Below are positions 43,273-54,200 of a DNA stretch of 64,000 nt, in pieces (positions within the stretch are counted from its first letter, which is position 1; every line of letters starts with the position of its first letter). The DNA is from Plasmodiophora brassicae. Its lineage: Eukaryota > Endomyxa: Phytomyxea > Phytomyxea > Plasmodiophorida. Made by a program: the position numbers and the translations under genes. The notes under the pieces are model-generated. The model ran no database searches and had not been told where the DNA came from. It worked only from the letters and a program-made list of their open reading frames with translations. The stretch is taken from contig CP145414.1 in the NCBI GenBank assembly GCA_036867785.1, positions 868,001 through 932,000 of the forward strand, written 5' to 3'.

Positions 43273-43551
43273 ATGCGCCTGTCGATCATGTGGCAGTTGT
43301 CTGCAGAGCTGGTCCTCAGCTGTGTCGCTGTCGCCATCGCATGGCTCGCAGGCGAACCAGGTATTGGAACTTGGCGCTATCGCGAGCAACCATTGCAAAT
43401 GAGCGCACCAGAAACGAGTATGGTGAAGGACAAGGCGGGGTCAGGGAAAGAAGCTCCCGAACCTGGCAGTCGAGCAGAGTCACATTTGCAGACGACCAAG
43501 GCCTCCCAGCTTTCAGGCTGGTGTCGTTTTTCTTTCGTGAAGGGGTGGTGA
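43273..43551 (+). CDS. Possible small secreted or anchored peptide, 92 residues
   Basis: ATG 43273 gives MRLSIMWQLSAELVLSCVAV then AIAWLAGEPG, a hydrophobic leader. It is followed by a polar Lys/Glu/Ser tail, ending at TGA 43551. It stands alone in 940 bp between PhnX and the next reading frame. No family; low support. Confidence 0.3.
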   Translation: MRLSIMWQLSAELVLSCVAVAIAWLAGEPGIGTWRYREQPLQMSAPETSMVKDKAGSGKEAPEPGSRAESHLQTTKASQLSGWCRFSFVKGW

Positions 43552-43977
43552 ACGTCGTGGTAATCGAAAGTGTCCACTGCCATGGTTTGTCCCGGCAATC
43601 ATTGCCACGTAGTGACTAATGCAACGAGATTATGGAATATGGCGTGGGGTGAGCGGAGCAAACACAGCCGGATGGCCGGTGCTCAACGCCGACGCTCGCT
43701 CGAGGACGCCAGCAACGGGCCCGCAACCGCTGGCAATTCTACACCCATAGAGTGGCCAGGACATGCCTGACCGAGCGCTTGCCGTTCAGCTGCGTTTGGG
43801 ATAGCCCGCCGCCCTCAGCGAACACAGCAAGCCAACGCCAAGGCAGTCATTGACTCGTGGTTCCCGTCCATTGCTTCGGAGCAGTGCAGCCGGACCCCTA
43901 TTAACGGCTGTGAACGGGAGCGTGCCGCTATGGGACGCCACGCAGTCCGGATCATATATGACGGCTGCCCTAAGGTT
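43552..43977. other. Intergenic stretch, nothing recognised
   Basis: About 425 bp with no coding or repeat signal. Confidence 0.35.
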
Positions 43978-44510
43978 TTACAAGTATACTAGATTCATCG
44001 TGGAGCCTCGCGCGTTATATCGCTGGATGTCGCAAGGGTGGTTCGTCCAGCCGGCACCTAGGCCGAGATGCATGGCCTGATTGCGAACGGCTCGACGTGG
44101 GGGGTCCCGATTAGCCAGCCGCATCAGGCGCGCGCCTCGTGAACCTCGCAGGTCGGAATCGCTCAGGACCCGCAGCATCATGCTGTTGTCATGCTTGATA
44201 ATCGGCTGCAAGCGCTTCGCGGAAGGTCGTGGAGCGCGCCCGGGGCCACCAAGCATCTTCTCGGCCAGTGCCCCCCAGGACGATGTCAAATCCTTGAGCG
44301 AGTCGGAAGCAATCGTGTTGTCAACATCCGTCATGATGGCCTCGCGCTGCTTCTCCAATCGCTTCAGCAGCGGTGACGATACTTGGCGGTGGATGGTCCG
44401 GCTGATCTGTAGGTCCAGCGGCATCTCTGGGATGGCCGGTGACGATGTCGAGAACAATAGTGAGAAGCACAGTGAACGGACATCATTGCTGCTGGATGAT
44501 GGAGATCGCC
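43978..44510 (-). CDS. Hypothetical protein without clear start codon
   Basis: The open frame reads VRSLCFSLLFSTSSPAIPE (signal-peptide-like), DLQISRTIHRQVSSPLLKR, LEKQREAIMTDVDNTIASD and KRLQPIIKHDNSMMLRVLS, then a less convincing tail to the stop at 43978. No ATG precedes the hydrophobic stretch in frame; an upstream exon may supply it, or the gene is broken. HRQVSSP-LLKRL faintly recalls the RRQVSLP block of the secreted paralogs at 36468 and 38946. Start given is approximate. Confidence 0.35.
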
Positions 44511-44646
44511 CGACAAACTCGTCGATTAAGCCCTATGGAAACGCGCGCGACGTCAGAAGCGGAACATCGCATCTGGCGTTCCCAATGGAGGCACCGTGAT
44601 TTCGTCTAGTGGATCGCACGGAGCGCTCCTTCGACCCATGCAACGA

Positions 44647-44745
44647 GTTGCCTGACGAACAAGAGACGACGGCGATATCGCGATCATCAACTGTACCCAA
44701 CCGACAGCAACCAATATCTTCTTTCTCCTGCTGTATAAGGTTACT
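44647..44745. repeat. Direct repeat R1 (partner at 45424-45521)
   Basis: About 99 bp, roughly 80% identical by eye to 45424-45521 in the same orientation, with a shared core GTACCCAACCGACAGCAA and shared ends GTTGCCTGA and GGTTACT/TGTTACT. Confidence 0.8.
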
Positions 44746-44776
44746 ATGGAGAACCGGGCGGGGCCCCAGGCGCGTC

Positions 44777-44985
44777 CTGAAGAAGATGTGTACTGTGCGC
44801 TGTCTGGTGTCGTCTAAGGTAGGGATCGCGAGGGCGCCGACGAGCTGAAGGCAATTCTGGATGCTTACGTCGTAGAGCCGCTGCCACAGCCCGGGGTACA
44901 GGTGGACGTTCTACTGCTGGCATCCATCGCATCGACAAGACGAGCGGCCGGAGAGTTGTTGTCGTCCCCGTCCCAACCCGATCGT
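44777..44985 (+). pseudogene. Inverted-duplicate copy A, frame-disrupted
   Basis: About 209 bp, some 80-85% identical by eye to the reverse complement of 45187-45392. Where copy B reads through, copy A has about five extra bases after CTGGTGTCG and other changes, so CTVRCLVSSK leads to a stop. The homologous ADELKAILDAYVVEPL appears only in another frame. It is best read as a decayed copy of gene B. Confidence 0.65.
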
Positions 44986-45185
44986 AGGAGGTCTCTTTGC
45001 GCATCGACGACGTGGTACTCGTCCACGTTCGGCTTCTTGTCCACGTTCAATCGGCTGTGCCGAATCTTCGCGTGACCCAGGAACAGACAAATGCCAAGTC
45101 GAACCGGGCACCCCATCGCTGCCTCCGGCATCGCTGTCGTCGGGAACAATGGCACTGTCGTCCAACGCTGCCGAGACAGCAGGCC

Positions 45186-45422
45186 TCAAATGGTCGGGTT
45201 GATACGCGACGACAACAACACTCCGGCCGGTCGTCTTGTCGGTGCGGTGGATGTCAGCTGTAGAACGTCCACCTGTACCCAGGGCTGTGACAGGCGCTCA
45301 GCGACATGAGCGTCCAGAATTGCCTTCAGCTCGTCGGCGTCCCTGCGCGCCCTAGTCGACACCAGACGGCGCACCGTCCACACCTTCTTCAGGGCGGACT
45401 CGCTGGAGGAAGCGGATGCCAT
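45186..45422 (-). CDS. Small hypothetical protein (copy B of inverted duplication), 78 residues
   Basis: ATG 45422 gives MASASSSESALKKVWTVRR, LVSTRARRDADELKAILDAH, VAERLSQPWVQVDVLQLTS and a tail to TGA 45186. The sequence is conserved with copy A at 44777-44985, which argues it once was or still is coding. Function unknown. Its upstream flank is the direct repeat R2. Confidence 0.5.
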   Translation of the reverse strand: MASASSSESALKKVWTVRRLVSTRARRDADELKAILDAHVAERLSQPWVQVDVLQLTSTAPTRRPAGVLLSSRINPTI

Positions 45423-45423
45423 C

Positions 45424-45521
45424 GTTGCCTGAAGAACACGCGACAAACGCGGTATCGCGATTTGCCAACCGTACCCAACCGACAGCAAACAATATGTTGT
45501 TACTCCTGCTGTACTGTTACT
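45424..45521. repeat. Direct repeat R2 (partner at 44647-44745)
   Basis: Same orientation as R1 although the genes next to them (A and B) are inverted relative to each other. It overlaps the last codons of the HhH gene (stop at 45517), so R1 may be a displaced copy of this gene's 3' end. Confidence 0.8.
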
Positions 45522-46149
45522 CGCGGCGCCGTTTCCGCCCTCTGCATGCCGCTCTCGCCTGCATGCCTTCTACCCACAGGCACTTCGCCAGGTCGTTACA
45601 CGACAGGGTGCTTCCAGATGTACTCCCCGCATTGATCCGGTCGCAACGTTCCTTCATGCGCTTCTCGTACGCCCTGTAATGCGAGATCGTGTACTTGACG
45701 CCCAGGTCGGGGATCGCTTCCATCGCCTCATCGGCCATAAACGGGACGCGCCCGTCGCTGTGATACGCCGCCAGAATTGCTGACGCTGTCGCCGGCCCGA
45801 CACCTTTCAACGTCACTAACGAGTCAAACGCATCCGAGACCGTCTTCGCGGCGAACGCATCCGATGTCGCCTTCACAACGTCATCCTCGCGATTCCGCCG
45901 GATTAACGCCAGCAACTGAGGGCGGAACTTGCCGCGACGAAGCTTCCACGACATCAGCCGCTGGAGGTCAGCCATCGACAGGTGCGGCGGCTGCCTGGCG
46001 TTCGCCTCCTCCGACAGCGCCGTCCACATCCAGTCGTCGTCGTCCCCGACCTCGGGCACCAGCTCGCGGACACGCTTCGGGTACTCACCCAGCACCGCCC
46101 GCCACGCGTCCGCGTCATCGTTCGCCCACAGCGACGACGTCGACGGCAT
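45517..46149 (-). CDS. Helix-hairpin-helix protein, DNA-glycosylase-like fragment, 210 residues
   Basis: ATG 46149 starts MPSTSSLWANDDADAWRAVL. The conserved middle has LSMADLQRLMSWKLRRGKF, RPQLLALIRRNREDDVVKA, SLVTLKGVGPATASAILAA (a textbook helix-hairpin-helix) and RVPFMADEAMEAIPDLG. A basic tail, CRGRKRRRE, ends at TAA 45517. Proteins with this KLRRGKFRP...LKGVGPATAS layout are widespread uncharacterised relatives of HhH-GPD glycosylases in fungi and protists. The catalytic Lys or Asp of true glycosylases is not obvious. Single exon. DNA binding is likely; repair activity is unproven. Confidence 0.65.
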   Translation of the reverse strand: MPSTSSLWANDDADAWRAVLGEYPKRVRELVPEVGDDDDWMWTALSEEANARQPPHLSMADLQRLMSWKLRRGKFRPQLLALIRRNREDDVVKATSDAFAAKTVSDAFDSLVTLKGVGPATASAILAAYHSDGRVPFMADEAMEAIPDLGVKYTISHYRAYEKRMKERCDRINAGSTSGSTLSCNDLAKCLWVEGMQARAACRGRKRRRE

Positions 46150-46252
46150 CGCGCTGCGGGTTCCGCTGCCACCTAGACCACGGGCTGCGACTGCGATATG
46201 CGCCTGCCACTGCCATTCGGAACTGCGGCTATAGATCTGTTAGTTATTTTGG

Positions 46253-46330
46253 CGTTATATAACGGGCGTTATATAACGCGTTATATAACGTTATGTCACA
46301 GAGGCGTTATATAACGCGTTATATTCCATT
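46253..46330. repeat. Left subterminal palindrome array
   Basis: Perfect CGTTATATAACG at 46253-46264, 46267-46278, 46279-46290 and 46305-46316, plus diverged half units (CGTTATGTCA at 46289, CGTTATATTC at 46317). Each unit is its own reverse complement. Such subterminal repeats in hAT elements serve as transposase-binding sites. Confidence 0.9.
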
Positions 46331-46776
46331 TATAACGAATAACAGTGTACCGGTCATGTTTCACACCCATCCTGATTCTACGACCACTTCCTCGGTATCA
46401 GAGTCGCTGTAGGTCACGTGGTCGTCAATTTCGTTTGGATTCACTACGCGGTCGACCTCGCGATCACAGGCATCTACAAATTCGAAGTCGTCGACAGGAT
46501 CAATCACGTCGTCATCTTCGCATCCACCGGCAGCAGATCCCACAGAGATTTTGTCAGGAGTGGAAACTGATGAGGTGCTTGAGGAGTCCGTCTATCGGGC
46601 GTGCGTCCGGGACCTTTCGCTTGATTTGGGACGAATTGAAACACACTGCAGTCTGGCGTTCAATATTCGCGTCTTCAAGTCTGCTTCGAGATGTCAATGC
46701 GAGTCCGCCGGATTTCCACGGCCTCTCCGCGCAGTCCGGGCTGTCCGGGGCGGTCTCCAAGCGTCTCCAAAAAGGG

Positions 46777-46859
46777 CGTTATATAACCGTTATATAACCG
46801 TTATATAACGTTACATAACGTTATATAACGCCCACCCCCCCGCCAAGCGTTATATAACA
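46777..46859. repeat. Right subterminal palindrome array
   Basis: Units at 46777-46788 and 46788-46799 (last base changed), 46799-46810 (perfect), 46809-46820 (CGTTACATAACG), 46819-46830 (perfect) and 46848-46859 (last base changed). Adjacent units overlap or abut. It mirrors the left array. Confidence 0.9.
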
Positions 46860-46998
46860 GATCTATAACTGCGGCACGCGACGAATGGTCGGAGCACAGC
46901 GTTTGTGGATTTGGGACTGCGAACTGCAGCGTCGGCCGCGGCCCGCGACTGCAGAGAAAGCGCGCGCGCCCATCGTTCATTCTCGACGCCACTTGCTA

Positions 46999-49900
46999 CT
47001 ATTGCGTCAGGGACGCGCACAGGCGTTCGAGGATGGCGAGCTTGTTGGCGATGTCGACCTGGCAGAACGTTCAGGTACGGCTACAGTGGGTACGAACGGA
47101 GTCGAACCTTGTGGAGATGGAGGCGGTGAAGGCGGTCGCGGGCGGCGGACAGTGTTTCCTGAGTTGCCATGCTGCCGTCTGCGTTCATGTCGAGGTCGGT
47201 CACGGTTCGTGAGAGCTGGTGGGCCTCGGTGAGGATGCTCAGCAGGTCGCCATGTGCGTCGTCAACTTGTCCAAGCAAATGGCTGCTGTCCAACGTCGTC
47301 CTGTTCGACATGACGACATGGTCATCGCAACGTCATCGCCAAGCGGACAGGCACCTACTCGTTCCGTCTGGCAGCATCCGGGAGTTGAACGGGCAGGACG
47401 GAGGCCGGCAGGGATTTCATCGTTGCCGCGATGTGCTCCTGGATGGCAGCGTTGTTGACCACACTGCGATACTGCTCGAGCCTGTCCAGGAACCGCGCGT
47501 CCTGAGCGTACTGATCGGCCAGATCCCTAGCGCGTCGCAGGTCCACGTAGGCCGACATGGCATCCCGAGTCGACAGCGCTGGCAGTGGACTGCCATTCGT
47601 CAGCGCCTGCAGCGACAGCAATCGAACTGATGATGATTCGTGTCAATGCGGGCCCCAGCCAGGAACACCAATGAGGGTCGTCAGCCTACCTAATACGAGC
47701 AGCTCGCGCAGGAAGACGGGGCCGGTCTCCGTCCAGTCCTCCGAACGGATGTGCGCCAGGGTGTGCACGACCACCATGGCGAAATCGCCGACATCGCCGG
47801 CGACCTCGTCGCGGACGCTGAGCACCCTGTCGACCGGGTCGTACAGGAACAGGTTCGAGAACGGGTTGCTGGCCAGCGCGGGCGAAGGCCGCGGGAGCCT
47901 GGTCACCAATTGCAGGGACACGTGTGGCGTGGACACGCTCAGCAGCGACACCAACGCTGCTCCCGCTTTCGTCAGACCCGTGCGCTGGCGCGTCATCCGC
48001 CACACTGACCTTGTCCAAGACGGTGGCACAGGAACACGGGTGCCGACACCGTCGCCAGGTCGGCAACGACAATGTGGCCGATTGCCAGCGTGGAACTCGA
48101 ATTCAGCGGGTGTTCGAACGACCCGCGCCCTTCGACGAATCTGCAGAGCGCACCCTCGATCGACTCCAGCTTGCTCTTGATCGCACCCGTGTCCAGAACG
48201 GATCCCAGTTGCAACGCTTCCTCAGCGCCGGTCCCGATCGGATCCTCGGGCACCGGCATCAGCTTGAGCGCGCCCGCCTCGCGTTGTGCCCTGAGCTCCG
48301 CATTGACCTGGGCACGGATCGTCGCCAGGTTGCGCTCCCGGATGCCCTGCTGCTTGTCGAGCAACCGCTGCCAGGCCTGCTCACTGTTGCTCTCTCTGTC
48401 GAAATGTTCCCGTTCCTTCGTTACGTCCAGGTCAGCGCGCCAAACCCATTTGCGATCGGGACGAAGGCGTACCTGCGCCAACCCCTCCTCGATGACCTTC
48501 ATGGCGCTCTCCAGGCGTGCCGTCCTAACAGCGTCTTCCTGTCGCTCCCTGTGTTCCGTCGCGATCGAGTCGACCAGCCGCTTCAGGAGCGCGTTCACAT
48601 CGGCCGCGAACGTGGCGCGCTCCTCGTTCAGGTCGTTCGTTGGGATGCAGAACCGGCCACGTTCCTGTGTGACCTCGTCGACGTGCGCGTTGTGGACCGC
48701 TATGATACGTGTGGCGTTGTACGACAGGGCGGCAACGACCCGATCTGGATCGGCGTCGTCGCACAACGCAATGTCGCACAGGTCGGCGAACAGCAACCGA
48801 ACGGCGCCGATCGCTTCGTGCAGGTGCCGCCGACTGAGGACATCCGTGATGACCTGCTTGCTCACCTTGTCGACCTCCATCTCGTCTGCAAGCGCTGATC
48901 GGATCCCCCGATCGGGACAGCACCATGCGGCGCCCTGACGTACCGAGTTGCTGGCGTTCCAGTTTCCTCATCTGTTTCGACCGCAGGTCCATCAGTTCCC
49001 GATCCATGGCGCGCATCTCCCGGTTCAGCTCCCGCTCGTGGTCCCTGAATGGCGTTTGGCATACCCGCGACGCCCAGCAGCGCCCCCCTCCATACCTGGC
49101 GTCCACACTGGGGCCGGATTCTGCTTCAACCTGCTGGCGCAACCGAATCTCTCGTAGAACGCGGTTGTGCTCACGGCGCATCTCGACCTCCTCCTCAGAC
49201 ACCGGGTCCACCTCCACAGGGCCACCAGCATCTTCTGTAGCACACAGATCCGCTGATCGCATCGCTTGCTGGAGCTGTGCCATCTCTTCGGGGCCCTTGC
49301 CCGCCTATGGCACGCGTTCGGTTCGCACAGACCGAGGCGCAGCAATGAACATTACGTGTTCCAATTTGAGGATGGCGGCCAGGTCGGCTTCCCTTTGTGC
49401 CTCGTACCACTCCTCGATCTTGGCGTACGCGTTCGCACGTTCCTGCTGGGCGTTACTGTCGCGTTGCTGGGCAAGGCGCCGGTCCACGTTGCGATCCCGC
49501 AGGAGGACGGCGGCGAACAGCGCCGCGCGCAGACGATGTCGCATAACGTCGCGACGAAGACGCCGGGCGGCCTCGTTCCCGCGCTGGACGGCGTCGGACG
49601 ATGAGATTGCCTGCAAACGCACGTCCTCGATCTTCAGCAGGCGCCTGCGCCACTCGTCGTCGAGAGCGGCATCCATCTGCGCACGACCATCCCACTGCCT
49701 TCCTGCATGCTCCCGACTGGTAGCACTGCTGCTGTCAGCGTCCTCATCGGCCCGCCTCGCTTCTGGGGCAGCGTTCAGGACCTCGTTGTAGGCCAGCGCC
49801 CCGCGGGTAACCTACCGAGAGCCTGCTCGAGGTCCAGCAGAGCGTGCGGTCCACCGATCATCTGCTCGAGGGCGGCCGCCAGCCCTGAATGCAGGCCAGC

Positions 49901-51155
49901 GAACAGGCCCGTCTGCACAGTGCGAGCGGCGCGCCCGTCCCCGTCAGCAGTCGTCGCCCTGGCTCGCTGCTCAGCTTCCAACCTGAAGCGCGTTCGTCAG
50001 CGAGCGCTGCCGCCGCCCGTTCGCAATTGAACGCGTTCCAACTGACTTGCGGCGCTCCTGCCGTACGACCTCGCAGCCGGACTCGTTCGATCGTCGACAG
50101 GTCTGCCGGGCGGACGACAGCGCCGCGGATGCAGTTCGCAACTGGGCGAAGGTGCGCTGCAGGCCGGTGCGCAGTTCGCGGCACACGGACACCTGCTGCA
50201 CGCGGTGCCGACTGGTCAGTTGCGCCAGCGCCGACGCATTACGCGCCTGCATCAGTTCGAGGTGGCGCGCGGCGAACTGATCGCAGATGCCCGTCAGGCT
50301 GGCGCTGACGCGCTGGACCGCCGACGAGCAGGCCGCCAGCGCGTCGCGTAGCGCGTCTTCGGCGCGATCCTCGTCACCATCGTGTGCCGTGAAGACCTGC
50401 GCGGCCCGTTCGCCAATCGTTCTGCGCCGTGAGCGTTATTCGGGCAATCGTCATGCGATTGCCAGCGCCCCTACCCGATGTGCTCCACGATCGTTTGTCG
50501 TCGGTGCCGTTCCGTCGTCACTAGACTGTTCCAAGTGGAGATGCGTTCGCAAACGTCGCGAGCGGCGCGCTGAACACGGTTGACGTCCTGGGCGGCATCA
50601 GGTCCCCTGCACAGTGGTTATAAACCGGTAGGACGCTGCACCACTCGTTCACGTACGCGTCAACGATGGCGGATGCAGCGGTGTCCAACTGTTTCAGGCG
50701 ATCGTCGATATCGGCCTCCACGCGGACCTGGCGACGTTCATACGAGCGTCGCGCGGCAAGCTCGCCGGCCATCAATCTGGGCGCCCCAATCAGAATGTGA
50801 CAACACATTCCAACTGCCAAGCCAGATACCGCTCGGCGACGTCGAGGAACAGGGAGGACGTGGTTGGACCGCTGAGCTTAACGGCGAGCAGGGCTTTGAG
50901 CTGCTCCGACTCGGCTCCGATCTTGACGACCATCGCCTCGATGTCGCATTTCTGCTTCTCGAACATCTTGCGTTCGTCGTCACGATGCTCGGCCAGGGCT
51001 TGCTTCAGCGCGACAATATCGGAGGCCACGTGGGACGTGTCGCCCCCGACGAAGTCGTATCCCTTCAAGGACATCGTCTTGGCGCGGAACTTCGAGTACA
51101 CGTAGACGATGACGAGCGCCGATATAAACGCGCCGACCAGGTAGACGATGGTCAT
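46999..51155 (-). CDS. Large membrane-anchored coiled-coil protein, multi-exon
   Basis: ATG 51155 gives MTIVYLVGAFISALVIVYVY, an N-terminal membrane anchor, then SKFRAKTMSLKGYDFVGGD. Helical exons follow: ALKQALAEHRDDERKMFEKQ, ERRQVRVEADIDDRLKQLD, ALDDEWRRRLLKIEDVRLQ, EEEVEMRREHNRVLREIRL, ERELNREMRAMDRELMDLR, FAADVNALLKRLVDSIATE and QRLLDKQQGIRERNLATIR. Towards the C-terminus SNLFLYDPVDRVLSVRDEV and GDFAMVVVHTLAHIRSEDW are less helical. The last exons join in phase (RRNE/TTLDSSHLLGQVDDAH, then HLHKVDIANKLAILERL) and end at TAG 46999. That the pieces are one gene rests on matching intron phases at the 3' end and continuous style, so it could be two genes. No family recognised; a tether or scaffold role is inferred. 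Confidence 0.55.
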
Positions 51156-51210
51156 CAAATTCGGCGTCGTTAGCAGGTTGGTACTACGGATGACACCCAG
51201 TTGCACCTGT

Positions 51211-54200
51211 TCACATGTTCAACGAATGTTCGTTTCGGTCGGATGGCGGACTCGTGACCAGGTTTTGTGGAGTGGTCCCCATGATGGCGCCACCGGATGG
51301 GCAGCTAACCCCATCAGGGGCCACGACCGCTGTGGTCACCTTCGACCTGTCAGCGTTATCGTAGAAGACGTACGTTCCCGCCGTCGTGAACGTGAAGGCA
51401 AACACCCTGCGGGGGTAGGTTTAGATATCGTCAGGACGGGCCTCATCGCAGGTCGCCGTACTGGATGGAGCCCGGATCGGCATTCGCCTGGGAGGCCAGC
51501 AGACGGAACGACGACCAGTCGAAATTCGGGTTCGTGTTCAGCAGGTTGTCCTTGTCGTAGACCGGGTAGTGTGTGGGCCCAGCGGACAGATCGAACACAA
51601 GCGAATCGTACTGACTCAGGCAGACCGTCGGCGACGTGTACCTGACGCATCAGGAGTCAGTTGAAGAGAGCAGGCTGGAGCGCGACGTTTGCCCACCCTG
51701 GCAATGCGCTTGCCGCAGGCGACGTCGTCGATGACGCCTCGAGTGCTTCCCACCGATTCCTGTCGCTGTCAAACGACAGAAGCATGCGCATAGGCGCCTT
51801 TGTCGTCGAACGTGCTGCCGGTAACGTCGACGTTGTCTGGAGGACCTATACAGGTGCCGTTGTCGAGCGTCAATAGCGGACTGAACGCTGGGACTATCAG
51901 TGGGCGCCTATACAGGTGGGATCCCGTAGACGGCCTTCTGCCCATCGCCACCGGCCACGAACATGACCGTGTTGCAATTCGTTCCCGATGGGCACTGAAC
52001 GTTGCCCGAGTACCCTGGCAGGCTCGATAGCGGCGTAACCGTGGTCGCTCCAGTCCTGTACAGTCATGAGCAGGCAGAGTGCCAGCACACGTCGAGCGAG
52101 GTCGACTTACGCTGGGTTTGTGATGCAGATCGACGTGCCGTTACAGATCTGCGTTGATGGTGCCGTCGCCCTGCAGGCCTCATCGCAAGCCACCCTGTTA
52201 GCATGGTCGCAGTTGCAGATCGAATAGGTCGGGTCGAACGTCCCAGGGCCATTGCACGTCGAGTTGCAATCCGTCGACGTGCACTGGCCGGAATTCGACA
52301 GCACTGTCCCCGAGGGGCACGACGACGGGTACACGATCGGGTAACAATCGCTGATGCCATCGATTGCCCCGTCTACGAGAACGGAGCCCCATGAGCGCGT
52401 CTCCGCGTACGCGCCGGCCCGCCTAACACACCTAACGATGTGTACCCAGGTACACATTGGCACGTTGCATCCGCCGCCTGGTACGCCCTGTGCTTGCCAG
52501 CGCATTGGCAACCAGTTGCCCCTGTTGGAAACGTGTCACGTGTGCCGATGGACCCGTTGTCGTCTGCAACCAACCCGACGTTGACGTCGACAACGCCGAC
52601 GACCCGCATTGGCGACATCCCACCTGACCCGGTAGTGCAGAATAGGTTCCCTGGGCACACGGCTGACAGGCCGACCTGTCGGCGCCCGCTGTCCAATAGT
52701 GAGGTACGCCGGTTTCTGGGGCGCCGTTTGCCGGTCAGACCTGGGGCAGGGCTGAATGAACCGGCTGGGCATGGCGTTGCTGTGGAGTTGACACAGTACG
52801 ACCCGGCCGGGCACGGGTACCCGTTGTCCTCTGCGACGGTCTGGGGCGTTGCCGATGTGCACCCTTGCAGGCAAATGTACCCGGGTGTGCACGTCCTGCA
52901 TTGCAGGCGCTGCGGGTCGGCGCCGAACGTCCCGATCGGGCACGTTACGCACGCCTGGCCGACAGACGATCGGGGACCGGCCGTCGACGGGTTCGATGCC
53001 ATCCCCAGCGGGCACAGTGCCTGACCTTGCGTGTTACTATGGTCTAGGTATACAGGCGACGAGACAGGCGGATACGGTCTGACCGGAGCGGAACTGTTTG
53101 AGGGACAGAACGTGCCCGGACCGCATTGCGACTCATACGATGAATTGGCTGGGCAATAGAACCTGCGGGCGCCAAGCAACCCGTCATCTCAGCTCATACA
53201 GGTAGGGAAGGGGCGTTTCTACCCTGGAGAACAAGGCGTTGGCGAGATCGCCAGCGGGGGGCTATACCATCCGGGCATGGTGGCAAACGGGGCTGCTGCT
53301 CCTGAAGGGCAATAGTTGCCAACGGGACCTGTTAGGAACCGTGTGAGACAGCGGGCGTACGGCTCAACGGGAGATGTCCTACAGGGCGTAGGCTGGCTGC
53401 ACCCAGTTGAGCAATAGTACCCGCCTGCAAGGGTTCAGTTGCAAAGGCCGGGAACGCGTCTGACCGATTGGCACCTGGGCATTGAGAGCAGGTCTGCTGG
53501 GAGACGCCTCCTGTGAGCGGTCGATACGTCCCGGCAAGGCACGGGTGTCCGGACGATGACCCCTGTGGACCTGTAGAGCCGATAAGGGTCGGTCGGCAAT
53601 TGCTTTGTTACGCTTACAGAAGTATCCAGCGGGGCAATCGTAAACGGTGCTGTTTGGCTGGGATACACCATCGGTCCAGCATAGACGAGACGCCGGGCAT
53701 GGCTTGCATGACAGCAACGTTGACGTTCCCGTAACGTCGTTGTATGTGCCAGGCGGGCAGGGTATCTGCCTGATGCCATGCGGGCAATAGTATCCTGATC
53801 AGCAACGGCAATCAGTCCCGGGTGACACATTGTCGGCTCGTTAATGGCCCACACCTGCAGGGCATGACGATGGGGTACCCGAGCAGGACATACCGGCCGG
53901 GCACGGCTGACAGTCCGCTTGCGATTGCCCGCCGCCTTGGAAATTGGCAGTGTTGTTCGCGCAAGGTACCGCGGTCGGCGTCCCCGCTGAGCAATAATGA
54001 TGCAACGGACAGAGACCACCGCTTACGACACATCATCGGTCAGGTTTCCCATCACGTAACGGCAGGTATTGGCTTACGGTGGCGTTGGCGACCCAGCACC
54101 GATCGTGCACAGCCATCCAGCGGCGCAATCCCCAGCGATCACGCCCGCTTGACAGTACTTGCCTGGGCGCCGGACATTATTAGCGCAGGCCCCATATATC

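Larger units (their letters stand above)
46222..46875. mobile_element. Non-autonomous hAT-like transposon (MITE), with 8-bp target duplication
   Basis: The element proper is 46230-46867 (638 bp). Its ends are a perfect 13-bp inverted repeat, TATAGATCTGTTA at 46230-46242 and its reverse complement at 46855-46867. ACTGCGGC directly flanks both ends (46222-46229 and 46868-46875), an 8-bp target-site duplication as made by hAT transposases. Inside each end is an array of the palindrome CGTTATATAACG. The middle has no transposase; open frames there encode only acidic low-complexity peptide (for example DDDVIDPVDDFEFVDA on the minus strand). It sits in the gap between the HhH gene start and the coiled-coil gene end, breaking neither. 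Confidence 0.92.

Noticed and set aside
46361-46760. Minus-strand acidic ORFs inside the MITE as a gene
   Set aside because: No ATG start, low complexity, and confined to the interior of a transposon with defined ends.
46253-46859. CGTTATATAACG arrays as a CRISPR array or bacterial operator
   Set aside because: Spacing is irregular and often zero, there are no unique spacers of fixed length, the context is nuclear, and both arrays lie just inside transposon ends.
47085-47105. tRNA T-loop-like string on the minus strand
   Set aside because: The stem does not pair well, no acceptor or anticodon arm is found, and the stretch is an intron of the coiled-coil gene.
48072-49791. Long plus-strand Ser/Arg-rich ORFs
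   Set aside because: They are antisense to coiled-coil exons; Ser/Arg runs are the usual shadow of Glu/Ala/Arg helices.
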